From: Marsupella aquatica
Lineage: Eukaryota; Marchantiophyta
Length of the DNA: 64,000 nt
Direction of reading: 5' to 3'
Assembly: GCA_973895155.1 (NCBI GenBank)
Contig: OZ316891.1
Location: 28,148,001 to 28,212,000, forward strand
The notes under the pieces were generated by a model, which was given only the letters and a program-made list of their open reading frames with translations, was not told the DNA's origin and ran no database searches. The translations under genes and the position numbers were made by a program. Shown piece by piece: positions 22,269-33,433 of this stretch. How positions within the stretch are numbered: position 1 is the stretch's first letter; each line of letters starts with the position of its first letter.

Positions 22269-22415
22269 TTGGTGTTTATAGTCTAATGATATATATTTAA
22301 TTGAAAATCCGTGCAACAGTTGGTGTTTATAGTCTAATGATATATATTTAATTGAAAATCCGTGCAACAGTTGGTGTTTATAGTCTAATGATATATATTT
22401 AATTGGAAATCAGTG
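22269..22415. repeat. 51-bp tandem repeat
   Basis: Units at 22269-22319 and 22320-22370 are identical (they start TTGGTGTTTATAGTCTAATG). A third, partial unit follows from 22371. The motif ATATATATTTAATTG then recurs irregularly to 22465. The exact identity suggests a recent duplication. Confidence 0.9.
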
Positions 22416-22484
22416 GGGTAATATATATATTTAATTGGAAAACTATGGGGTAGTATATATTTAATTGAAAATCCATGAAACCCC

Positions 22485-22722
22485 ACAGGAAAGGGAGGTA
22501 ATAGACTACCTATTTGAACCCAAGACCTATGAATCTCTACTCAAGTGAGTGATACCCCACACTCAAGTGAGTGATACCCCACACGAAAGGGGGTAATAGA
22601 AGACAATATTTGAACCCAAGACCTTGAGTCTCTCCTCAAGTGAACTATCACTCGGCCAAGCTTATTTGAACCCAAGACCTATGAGTCTCTCCTCAAGTGA
22701 GCTATCACTAGGCCAAGCTTGC
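22485..22722 (-). repeat. Cluster of tRNA-like (SINE head) sequences
   Basis: Read on the minus strand, two 57-bp copies (22664-22720 and 22607-22663) give GCCTAGTGATAGCTCACTTG, then AGACTCATAGGTCTT, then GGGTTCAAAT. TAGCTCACTTG is close to a Pol III box A, and GGTTCAAAT to a box B, about 30 bases apart. This is the head layout of tRNA-derived SINEs. A third, more diverged copy lies near 22511-22560. They cannot fold as intact tRNAs. Confidence 0.55.
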
Positions 22723-23422
22723 TTGAGCCCCTATTCATATGATAATAATAGTGACCATCAGAGAAAGATCAACATACATGTTTCAGTGTGATGTGGGGCT
22801 CAAGAGTATGAAATGGTATTTGAGAGAAGAACGAGAACATCCATGTTTAGGTGTGACTCTATTAGAGCATGTGCTCCGGTTTTAGGACTGCTGGCTGGTA
22901 TCAAAACAAATTTGGGGCTCAGATCCAGGTCAGAACTGCTGCGCCCTCCCCAAAAAAGAAACAGATTGCACCACTGACCAGAAAAAATTCCGTCACACAA
23001 GACTTCTCCATCTCGTATATAATTTCACTTTGATGAATTTGGGCATCTTTCCTTTTCGACAGGTAACAGTTTGCTTACATTGGAAATTTTTAGACCCGCC
23101 TATGCTCCGAGCAACTTAATTGCTTCTCAATTCATTCAATCGAGCCAAGACCTCATCCAAGACTGGCATGGTGGAAGAATGGAAAACAGAAGAATGCGGG
23201 ACATATTGTATTCCCTCATACGTCAATGCCGTTACTGGACGAAAAGGAGGCATCCTACACCACGATGATACCAGTGGCAGGCATTTCAATCTTCCCAGGA
23301 GACTAATATCCTTCTCTACAATCTTTACTTTTGTATTGTACAAGCTACATATATCAGTACAAAGAAATTGTTGACTGTCAAAACAATTGTTCTATTAAGA
23401 CAATACAGCTTGTAAAAGCTCT
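22723..23422. other. 3' flank of SufB
   Basis: Probably contains the SufB 3' untranslated region at its right end. The minus frame at 23116-23343 has no recognised domain. Confidence 0.35.
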
Positions 23423-25619
23423 CTATCCTACACTCCCTTCAAGCTTCAAGCTCATCAGCTGGCTCACTTCTGCTGCAAATTCCAGAGGCAACTCGTTGAA
23501 TACTTCCCGACAAAAGCCACCAATAATTGCCGCCACTGCTTTCTCTGCATCAATTCCTCTTTGCTGAAAGTAGAATAGTTGGTCTTCCCCAATTTTCGAG
23601 GTACTTGCCTCATGCTCCACGCGCGCTGACGGATCCTTCACCTGTTTCACCAACCAATTTTATGTCAGACCTAAACAACATCGAAGCACTGCTGACTGTT
23701 CTTACCAATTGGGAACTGGACCGAAGAATCGACCAGAACTACAGTAGAACTATGGACTACTGAGAGTACAAAACTCCAAGGGTAGCCTCCCCTCCAAGTC
23801 GATAATGAAACTCAAATGCAATCATTCATAAACGCTAGGACACATTCCATCGCTTAAACGATGGTCAATATTCAGCTGAAACTACACCTTCAAGAATTAT
23901 AGGTTTTACGTGAGAAATTGAAGTAAAATCTTCCGTGTAGAGATATTTCGGCTCCCTGAAGGCCTTCTAATCTGATGCTTTCTAACTTCACTTATGGCGG
24001 ATAGAATACAAAAGTCTCCGGCGAACATAGAAAACACCGAAAACAACTAAATCACACTGAAATCAAGTCAAAAACATACATTGTTCTTGAAGATTACTGG
24101 GAGCGAAGCGAGTTACCTGGATGTAGGGGTAAGTATTGGCTCCAGCCTCATCTCCAATGAGCATAGAATCGCACTGAGAAAAATTCCTAGCGTTATGAGC
24201 GGAAGGCAGCACCTGAACTAATCCTCTGTAGCAATTCACTGACTTGCCAGCAGAGATGCCTTTGGACACAATTCTGCTCCTCGTGTTCTTGCCTGTGTGA
24301 ATCATCTTTGTGCCGGTGTCTGCCTGCTGCCTGTTATTTGTCAGAGCAACGGAATAGAATTCGCCGATCGAATTATCGCCCTTCAGCACCACACTGGGAT
24401 ACTTCCAGGTGATTGCTGATCCAGTTTCTACTTGGGTCCATGAGATTTTGGAAGACGCTCCGTCACACAGTCCTCGCTTAGTGACGAAGTTATATATCCC
24501 ACCGTTGCCCTCCCCATCACCGGCATACCAATTCTGAACCGTTGAGTACTTGATCTCTGCCCCTTCCCCACAATAAAGCTCCACGACCGCAGCGTGCAGC
24601 TGATTCTTATCGTATGCTGGAGCAGTGCAGCCTTCCAAATAGCTCACAAAGCTCCTGTCGTCGGCCACTATCAAAGTCCTCTCAAATTGGCCGGTTTCCA
24701 TAGCGTTGATTCTAAAATACGTCGAAATCTCCATCGGCGACACCGTATCTTTCGGAACGTAACAAAACGAGCCATCACTGAAAACCGCAGAGTTGAGAGC
24801 GGCATAGAAGTTGTCGGCCACAGGCACCACCTTTCCTAGAGACTTCTTCACCAATTCTGGATACTCTCGGATTGCTTCTGATATGGAACAGAAGATGACT
24901 CCTGCAGCAGCCAGAGTTTTCCTATGCGTTGTCGCGATAGAAACACTGTCAAAAACAGCGTCCACAGCCACGTTTGCGAGGCGCTTTTGCTCGGTGATCG
25001 GAATCCCTAGCTTCTCAAACGTTTCTAGCAAGTCCGGATCTACTTCATCCAAGCTCGCCTTCTTCTCCTTCTGCTTCGGCTCCGAATAGTAGCAAATATC
25101 CTGGAAATCAATCTTCGGATACCGATTATCCGACCACTGCGGCTCCTTCATCTTCAGCCATTGCTTGTACGCATTCAGGCGGAATTGCAGCATCCACTCC
25201 GGTTCCTTCTTCTTGGCCGAAATAAACCGAACAGTCTCCTCCGACAAACCCTTGGCGATGGAGTCCGACTCTATGTTCGAGATGAAACCATACTTATAAT
25301 CCCTCCTCAGAAACTCCTGAACCGTATCGTCACTCGTGTTCGTCTTGCTGCTGCCACTCGGTAACCTATCCAGCACGGCTCCATCAGCAGCTACCTCAGA
25401 CACAGCCTCGCACCTCACCCCGCCTGCACGCTGCGGCAGCCTCCTCTGAATCGAGACCTTCTGAGGCTGTAATTGCGCACAATCCAATCTTCCTCCGAAT
25501 CCATCACTCCGCAAGAACCCAACGCCCGCTCCTCCTCCTCCTTCCTTCGTTTGCAAACTCCGCGAACGAGCAATGTCTAATCCTCCAGCAGCAGCTCCCG
25601 GAAACACCGCCATCGCCAT
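23423..25619 (-). CDS. SUFB: Plastid Fe-S cluster scaffold protein SufB (ABCI8)
   Basis: Core of the SufBCD scaffold that builds Fe-S clusters in plastids. Exon 1 is 25619-24117 and exon 2 is 23641-23423, joined [15 protein letters not shown], for 573 residues. I start at the ATG at 25619 ([13 protein letters not shown]); an earlier in-frame ATG at 25670 would add 17 residues. Residues 1 to about 75 are Gly/Ser/Arg-rich, as expected for a transit peptide. Then [156 protein letters not shown] and the end [10 protein letters not shown]. The conserved Cys of CDSML and the EHEA motif are present. Only one intron (475 bp), placed late. Confidence 0.96.
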
Positions 25620-25837
25620 CTCTTTCCTTCCTTTCGTCGATGTCGAGCACCAAAACTGCAGAATGAACACCTTCAGGGGATTTCACTCAGCCTCGTGTCG
25701 ACCACGCGCCAAACAAAACTTCGTGAACTGGTGAAAGTGGGACTGGGGGTGTACAAAACGGTTTCATGGCCCTACGGACTGGGAGTGCGAGCGCACTCCC
25801 AATCCCACACCTGCCTGCTCGTGTGGTGATCAGTGTA

Positions 25838-25951
25838 GTCACTATAAAAATGTGGAGATCAGTGTAGTCACCATAGCACGTGGAACCCAAGCTAGTCACT
25901 ATAAAAATGTGGAGATCAGTGTAGTCACCATAACACGTGGAACCCAAGCTA
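25838..25951. promoter_or_regulatory. 57-bp tandem duplication carrying G-boxes upstream of SufB
   Basis: Two 57-bp units (25838-25894 and 25895-25951) differ at one base near the G-box. Each contains GTCACTATAAAAATGTGGAG and the palindromic G-box CACGTG (in ACGTGGAACCCAAGCTA). They lie 220-330 bp upstream of the SufB start. G-boxes bind bZIP/bHLH factors in light-responsive plant promoters. A role here is inference. Confidence 0.6.
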
Positions 25952-26185
25952 ACGGGTCTCGGTAACTGCACATCAAAATATGACATATACGTTATACGAC
26001 ACCCCTGCATACCGTGAAATCCTAGTTTTTTCTATTCAATCAATGAATGTCGTCACATTTTGATGTGTGATTACCAGCAGGGCAAGCTAAGTGGGTTTGC
26101 AAACTAAGTGCCAAACAGGGGAGACAGAATCCCAAACACAAAACACCCAATAAAGGGAGAACAAGGGAAAGAATCACGAGACGAC
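25952..26185. other. Upstream of SufB, no gene
   Basis: Short spacer between the duplicated G-box segment and the inverted-repeat element to the right. Confidence 0.3.
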
Positions 26186-28154
26186 CTACACTGTTCACCC
26201 TTTTCAGGGTCTACTCGTGTATTTTCAAGATCTATTTGCAAATCAGTGTTAGTCACACTAACACTAATTTTGTGTTAACACTATTTTTGTGCATATGAAT
26301 TAGTGTTACTATGGTCCTAAGAATGGAAAACTAGAGAGAGAAAAACTATTTTGAAAAATTCACAATTAGTGTTACTTTGCACTCAAGATCATCCATTTTT
26401 TACAAGCAATTTAAATTAAAGTGGAAAAAATTTGTTTTCCAAATCATCAAAATTTGTAACTAAGGCCCAGATGGACTGCTAGGTTGTCTCCATCTATACT
26501 CATGGACTGTGACAAGGGACAGACCATATAACACATAATATGAGATAGCTTAAGTGCAAATGGATGGTAAATTCTGTCATTAATTGTCCACCTACATTTC
26601 TGTCACGATAAGAACATAATGTGCACCAAATTCTGTCACGGTAAGAACATAACACCAAAAACTGAAATTAAGAATGTTTTGGAATAGGGAGTGAAGATGC
26701 ACATTTAACATTTCCTGTAGTGTCTGTAGCGGCAAAGTACTTGAAGTGCACTTTGTAACAAGAGCAGCGTCGTATGAACAACATGATTTCCGATAGCTCT
26801 GCGGCAAAAAAAATGCTCTTTGTGACAAGCGCATTGCTCTCTGAAAAATATGATTCATCAACAATACTCCCCAAAAGTAAAATCTTAAGTAGCTCTATGA
26901 CAATAAAATTAGTCAAAACACTTTTGTATAGCAAGAGCAATGATCTCTGAAAAATAGGATTCCACAACAACGCTCATGTAAACTAAAATTTCCCTTAGCT
27001 TCACAATGGAAAAATCTTGGATCCTCACTTCTTTTCTTCCAACCCATCGCGTGCAAAGAAGTTAGGGATTTATTAATTCAAATGCGTGGAAGACTTTACA
27101 ATGTTTTTGAAGAAACATAGGGGTGTTTTTAATATATTTTAAGAATTATAAGACCTATAGGGTTTTTTAATATCAAAAGTGAGAATATTCCTAGAATGTT
27201 CCATAAAGTTAGGGGCAAAAATATATAGTAAAAATCAACTTTCTTTTCTTAAGTTTTAGGGTATTTATAACTTGTAAACTCCACCCATGATATGGGCTCC
27301 CGAGGAAAAAATGACTACATTTTTTATAACAAGCAATGCTCTATGAAAACTATTTTGCAACAACATTTCTAGAAGTTGTATAATCATTCCGCGAAGTATT
27401 GATGCCCTAGAATCTCAAGAAAGTGTGTAGAAAAATTGTAATCCATTTGTGACAATTGAGCTTATTTGGGTGCCACCTGGCCTCCTTGGTGGGAACTGTC
27501 TCCTTGGCTCATGAGTCATTGTGCTGCTTGCCCCCCCCCCCCTTTGCGGGGCTTATGAATATTAAACAAATATTTTTTAGTAAATTAAGTTCATTTGGTT
27601 TTTACCATTGGGCAAACTACTTAAGGCGGTATGAATAAAATGTGAAGCACTCAATCTATTCAAAGTTTCATCTACTTTGAATAGATGAAACTTTATAAGG
27701 TCTTCATATAAGAACCAAATTAAATGTACTTTACATGTTATCTTTTTTATTAAAATCTTAAAAATAGGTAGAGTAATTATGTGGAGCGGAAGAGTATTGG
27801 GAGAAAGCAGCGAAGCTCTCAATAAAAAAGTGCTATGGCCACTGACATTTTGTTAGGACAAAAGTGGTGACAGAGTTAGTGACACAGAAAATTTATGGAT
27901 AGAAGTGACGAATTGATTACTTACACTCTACTTTATGAGCAGAAATGTAAATAGCAATGTCCAAGCACACTTTTATGTTTTGATCGAGTCCATGCAAGTT
28001 TGGTTTATCCATGAGAGCTTCATGAACAACGTGCAAGTCCATCCGGGCTTTAACTTCTCAAAAATTAGTGTTACTTGGACTCAAAATCATGTTTACCAAA
28101 ATTAGTGACAGTAACAATAATTTGTACTAACACTAATTATGATGAACAGTGTAG
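26186..28154. mobile_element. Putative non-autonomous DNA transposon, CACTGTTCA ends
   Basis: CTACACTGTTCA (26186-26197) is matched in inverted orientation at 28143-28154, and both ends carry clustered subterminal copies of ACACTAAT/ATTAGTGTTA (26247-26380 and 28060-28140). Such subterminal repeats are typical of CACTA-like and related DNA transposons. A TA dinucleotide flanks CACTG on both sides, and no 3-bp duplication is evident, so the superfamily is open. The interior is AT-rich and non-coding and holds diverged 110-bp repeats (about 26750-26990, core GCTCTMTGAAAAATA). No transposase was found. Confidence 0.5.
27103..27303 (+). repeat. Dispersed repeat, copy 1 (copy 2 at 29039-29232)
   Basis: Shares in the same orientation TTTTAAGAATTATAAGA, then ATAGGGTTTTTTAATAT, then TTCCATAAAGTTAGGGGYAA and a TGATATGGG end with 29039-29232. 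The copies differ by many substitutions and indels. Copy 2 interrupts the LINE-like relic, so this is a mobile or dispersed sequence. Confidence 0.7.
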
Positions 28155-28320
28155 AAAACCAACAAGCCAAGGGGTCCCCCAAGACCAAAAGGGAACAACC
28201 AACCAACTATACAACAAAGTGGTCTAGAAGACTAACACCCTAGTGGGCAGAGAACTAAAAAGTGAGTAAATCGCATAGGAGGGTCACGAAGTGGAATCTA
28301 CCTAGAGGTCCTAAAACCAA

Positions 28321-29500
28321 CTACCTCAGCCCTACAAAGGATAGTGAATGTTTGAGCCCTATGAATTGACAAGTATAGACCCTCTGTCTAAAGAAGATGT
28401 CGAGGACAAAGACAAGGCGATAAGGTCTCCGCTCAATACAAAAGACCACAAAAGCCCTAAGGAACTGGTGAAAGGTAGGGTGTAGTGCACCAAAAACCTC
28501 GAGAGCAAAAGGGTAGAACAAATCCTTAGGGTAGCGAGCAGCATAGGCCTCCTGCTTGACTTGATGAGGCAGCCTTGGCTGCTGCATGGCCAGGTACATG
28601 GGTAGCAATTGCGACATGACTCCTCCCTATAGGGTCTGCAACAATCACATCACCAACACAATGAACCCCTACTCAAGAAGAAACCAAATGGGCTCACTGT
28701 TGGTCAAGCACGCCATCACAGGGGAGGGAGAACATGTTGTTGCTCCATAGCAACATGGTACCCCCAATGATACCAGAGTCCCTGGCAATGGCAGCCAAAA
28801 CATCATGTGTTGCAGTTCGTTGGCTCCCATGGCCACACCTGAGAATATGGACTACCCCAGGATCTTGGGACGCCCCATAGACACAAGTGAGTTGTCCAAG
28901 AAGGCATGGGTGAGGTAGTCCAGGGCGAACGTGCATAGATGTCTTAAAAAAAGGAGCTCATACAAAAGGGGGCCCACACATGACTAGCAGAAAGCCAAGC
29001 TCCAGAACCGGTACTTTGATACTATGATACTTTTAAATTTTTGTTGAAAAACATTAGGGTTATTTTAATCCAATTTTAAGAATTATAAGAATCATAGGGT
29101 TTTTTTATCAAATATGAGAATATTCTTGGAATATTCCATTAAGTTAGGGGTAAAAAATTCTTTAAAAAATTAATTGACTTAACTTTTAGGGTGTTTATTC
29201 CCCCAAAACTTTGAGCCTGATATGGGACACCCCTTGGATTGAGGACCCCGAGACCTGAAAGGGGAGGACATTGTTCTCAACCCCCATCACAAAGTCAAAG
29301 AGGATGGTCTGAAGATCCATAACAAAGTGAGAGGTAAGGGCAAGGACCACCTGGGCCCAACTACCCAGGAAAGCACAAGGGGCAATGGTAATTGCAGATG
29401 AAACTCCTATCACCAAATGGGGGAAGGGTGGCTTGCCAGGCCACAAACTAACTATCCTCTTCATCAAGGGCTCCAGGGCCAATAAGGTGTCCAAAAGCCA
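28321..29500 (-). pseudogene. Decayed LINE-like retroelement, minus strand
   Basis: Three collinear minus-strand fragments follow the same order as a non-LTR element's 3' half. 29530-29195 carries FLGSWAQVVLALTSHF. 28936-28694 carries VVHILRCGHGSQRTATHDVL (compare the 'GDHxLxCGxG...HDxLRxxIA' block). 28617-28321 carries YAARYPKDLFYPFALEVFGA and FFRQRVYTCQFIGLKHS. The last aligns with YAARASSDTFLPLALEIFGH...HFRQRISVTLQRAQA of the plus-strand relic at 3535-4101. Stops and frame breaks separate the pieces, and a dispersed repeat sits at 29039-29232. Inactive. Confidence 0.6.
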
Positions 29501-29506
29501 GTTAGA

Positions 29507-29570
29507 ATATTTGAACCTAAAACTTATCAATCTCCACTCAAGTGAGCTACCACACAGCCATGCCTCTTTG
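29507..29570 (-). repeat. tRNA-like SINE head
   Basis: Minus-strand reading GGCATGGCTGTGTGGTAGCT, then CACTTGAGTGGAGA, ends in TTTTAGGTTCAAATATT. The box-A-like TAGCTCACTTG and box-B-like GGTTCAAAT have the same spacing as the cluster at 22.5-22.7 kb. Confidence 0.5.
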
Positions 29571-31517
29571 GGCCTCTAGATTTTAGTCTTATCTCACCTA
29601 AATGTGACACCTGCAAATGGATCCTTAATTTGGTCAACCATCCTATTCACCCAATGTCATTTTTACCTTTATACTACACAAAATACTATATGTCCTTCAC
29701 AAACACTAGTGGGGTTGGGTTCTCTGGTAGACTTGACAAGTTGCACACTGAACCCTGCCAGCCTCTTGCTTCAATCTTAGATGGATATAGTTTTTTTTAT
29801 CTGAATACATAGTTGATGGGGCATGTAAATTGAAGTTGAACTGGCCATAACTGGCTGTCCAACTGGGGAAAGTTAAATTGCTTAAATGCTTGCAGACAAT
29901 AAACCTAATTGTATACTAATGTTTATGCAATTATGAAACAAAAGTTGGAAACTTTTGAGAATGTACTAGCCATAACTGCAAAACCTGTTTGCATGAGGTC
30001 AAATTCAATGCCCCTTTGTCAGCATAGTTCTGAGACATGCATCCTAACCCACAATTTGACATTAGTTAATTAACAGATGTGAAATTTTAGAACAACAATC
30101 AAAACCTTTAAGGGACTAATATCAGTCCTCAGAAAATTTTGCAAATTTTAAGTGCCCCATCTTATTTTCTTGCGTGTTATTCTGGCACAAAATTGTGTGA
30201 TTTATCTAGTTAAGGGAGTTTGCGGATAGGTTTAATATACAATGAAAGTTTCATGTATAAAAATGAATTGCCCCTAATTTTGACTGCCTATTAATTCGTA
30301 CTAAAGCTCTAAACTTTAAGCCACCCTTGGAGATTAGGATGGTCAAAGGGGTAAGAATCCACTAGCGAGGCCTTACCTATCCATAAAAAAACCTTAATTA
30401 TAAATTTTAAAAAAAATCTATCCATTCAATGTACCCATGATTCTTGCCTTCTTTCATTTCCCAAAGCATTTTGTATAGTTTTCCTCTCGGTCATCGTGGA
30501 TAGAGTTCGCAGTGCAGTTCTCAGCATTGTATTGTATTACTTATAACCATGTGTCGTGCCTTCTGGTGACTTTCCACCAATTCCTAGATCTCCTTGGTTT
30601 CATTTTGACGGTTGTCATACTTGGTAATTAGCATTGTATTACATCTACTCCATATTCTTGCCTTCAAGGATAGTCCTCAAGTATTTCCTGCCTTCTTTCT
30701 TCGGCCAGGAATCATTGGAGTTTTCCTCATTTACTTCTGTGGCTTACCTCTTGCATTACATGTGGGCTTGCTGCTTTCATTTCTACTTCATTATTCCTGT
30801 TACTTCTGTATTGACAGTGTCTTGTGACAGCGTTCTCTGCTCATTCTCTGTCGCAACCGCAATTGCTCCCCAAACAGGGGGCTTTGATCCGACTAGTACT
30901 ATCAAAATCACTCCAGGGACAGATGGTCAGGGACAACAAAATTTTAGACATGCACAGTTGGGTAGTTGGGGTGCCCTAGCAGGGACGCCAGTAGCATGTC
31001 CAAGCACCTGCAATTGTTTTCTGGATGTACATTATTTCACACAAACCTTTTGTTCAGCGTTTATGCTGTCTATCTAATGTGGTTCTACTCAAAATGGAAA
31101 CCAGACATTACCTTAACATTCACCGTCACCTATTCTGAATCCGGGCCCAACATTGGCGCGCAATGCAGGTGTAGGTTGTGCACTACTCACAAGCATCATC
31201 AGGGTACCCACATTTACTCTCATTCTATCTTATCAGCTGCACAATATATTTCCAGCAGTAGATGCAGTCCACATGAACAGTTAAGTACAAGAACCTGTCC
31301 TCCAGTGTGTCCAGAATGCTATGAACTCTGCCAGGTAACCGAGCAAAGTCGTGCAGATAATACCAAATTCAAAGCAATCTCAAGCGATGGACTGGATATT
31401 TAGCCAGCAGGTATCTTGTATCAATAATGGACTTGAGAATCACCGAGTCAAGGTGACTTTTCAGAAGATACTTAAAATATGTTCATCCTTATCCCTCACG
31501 ACTGTCTTCACATATGT
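29571..31517. other. Intergenic, right end probably PPR 3' region
   Basis: No recognisable gene. The plus frames at 30634-31403 overlap each other in different frames and have no domain. Immediately after the PPR stop, a diverged copy of its last bases (ATCCCTCACGACTGTC at 31491 against ATCCCTCACAACTGTC at 31528) is seen. Confidence 0.35.
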
Positions 31518-33433
31518 TCAATCCTGATCCCTCACAACTGTCAGCAGAGAGATTTCGTCATGCCTAGGTAATTTGCTGAAAACCGTCCGTTCCATATTCA
31601 ATCTCTCACACTTGGCATACATTCTAGACAGGGCTCTGCTCAAAGACCGATCAGATTCCAAACCCCTTGCACAAATCTGTGCATGAAACCCCTTGCCTTC
31701 TTCTAGTGCTCCGACCATACCACATGCATTCAGCACCTCGACAAATGTGCCAACGTCTGGTTCCACTTTTTCCAATTGCATTCTTACATATAAGTCCAAT
31801 GTTTTCTGCCCTTGCCCACATGTCACATATCCTTGAAGCATTTCATTCCAACAACTTAAGTCCCGTACAGGCATGTCATTGAATACTGTCCACGCATCAC
31901 CAATCTTCTGGCATCCAGCATACATACGAATGAGGCAAGCACCCACGCAGGGCAAAGACTCCAAGCCTCTCCTAAAGATCGATTTATGAACACGTCTACC
32001 TTCGCTACGTGCCGCTAGCCTTCCACACGCATTGAGCGCGGCTACAAAGGTATTACTATCTGGCTCCACACTTTCCCGCATCATTGTCCAATATAAATCT
32101 AAAGCACGCCGGTCTTCCCCGCATTTAACCAATCCTTCAATCATGGCGTTCCAACTAATCAAGGTGCACGAGGGCATTCTATTGAACACTCTCCAAGCAT
32201 CCTGTATCCTTCCACATTCACTGTACATGTGAATGATGCTCGTGCAGACAATTACATCATTGAGAAAACCTCTTTCAGCAACCTGTTCATGTAAATATCT
32301 ACCTGTTGAAAGGGCCCCTACACTAGCACAAGAATTAAACAACCCAACAAAGGTTGCCGTGTTCGGCTCCAAGCCCTCTTGTTGCATGTTCACAGATAGA
32401 TCCAATGCTCTCTGCCCTTGTGCACACTTCAGATATCCCTGAATCATGGCGTTCCAACAGGCCACATCACGTCCAGAGATCTTATCAAAAACTCTACGAG
32501 CATCGTCTATTCTACCACATGCGGCATACATGCTAATGAGGCCACTTCCGATGAAGACCCCAGAGTCCCAACCTCGCTGGATGATCTCCTCATGAACATG
32601 CCGACCTTCTTCCAGTGCTGCTATGCTAGCACATGCATTGAGAATCCCCACATAGGTGACTGCATCTGGGTCTATCCCTTCTACTTGCATCTTTCGAGAT
32701 AATTCCAAAGCTACCAGCCCTTGCCCACATTTGGCATACCCTAAAATGATTGCATTCCACGAGACCAAATCCCGGATAGACATATCGTCAAAAACCCTTT
32801 GCGCATCCTCTATCCTCCCACATCGAGCATACATGTCAACCAGGCCACAACTCAGATACAGATCGGACCCATACCCTCCTTGTAGAATCTGCGAATGGAT
32901 ATGCCTGCCCTCTTGAAGTGCTTGTAACTTGGCACAAGCCTTGATGATAGCAGTGAAAGTGAACTTGTCCGGACATATCCCTGCTAGTTGCATTTGGTCA
33001 AATTGGTCGAGCGCTTTCTCATATTGCCCATCTTTCACATGTCTAGCTAGTCTCTTATTCCATGAAAAAACGTGCTCTTGTAAATTCAACGATGACACAG
33101 TGGCCAGCTCTGCTTCCACCCACGAAGGATTCAGCTTGCCGTTCAGCCAGAGACCTGCACTTGTCTCTTTGTGCCTGAAATCTGGATACCTTGGGCATTC
33201 CTACAATTCAATTGGAGACAATTTCAGTCTTGCGGCAGGATCAACGAACAACACAATGTAAATTATAGCTGGGCAGGATCTGCTAACTGTCGCAGCTGTA
33301 GTGATTTTACCTTCTCTGCCCTGTGATCCCACCACTGGGATGGATTTGCAAAGAAATCGCGCCATAGTTTCTCAACCCTCTTGCCCTCTGCCAACCATGA
33401 ATAGCAGACAGAGTTGAATAAATTAAATGCAAC
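31518..33433 (-). CDS. PLS-class pentatricopeptide repeat protein with N-terminal PDF-like motif (5' end unresolved)
   Basis: Predicted organellar RNA-binding protein. The main exon is 33200-31518 (560 codons). The open frame continues upstream of the first Met-like codon through ECPRYPDFRHKETSAGLWLN, GKLNPSWVEAEL. A second exon at 33433-33311 supplies VAFNLFNSVCYSWLAEGKRV, EKLWRDFFANPSQWWDHRAEK. The junction (AAG/GTAAAA to TTGTAG/GAA) keeps phase 0 and completes the motif WWDHRxxK...PDFxHKxTxxxLWL, which resembles the PDF motif of organellar ssDNA-binding OSB proteins. PPR units follow: FSWNKRLARHVKDGQYEKAL, DLVSWNAIILGYAKCGQG, DVACWNAMIQGYLKCAQG, TLISWNAMIEGLVKCGE, DLSCWNEMLQGYVTCGQG. It ends at LLTVVRDQD with no E+/DYW editing domain, so any editing role would need a partner. 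Targeting peptide and start exon not found. Confidence 0.85.

Noticed and set aside
30634-31403. Overlapping plus frames of 145-147 codons
   Set aside because: Two frames overlap in different phases with no recognisable domain, in AT-rich spacer DNA.
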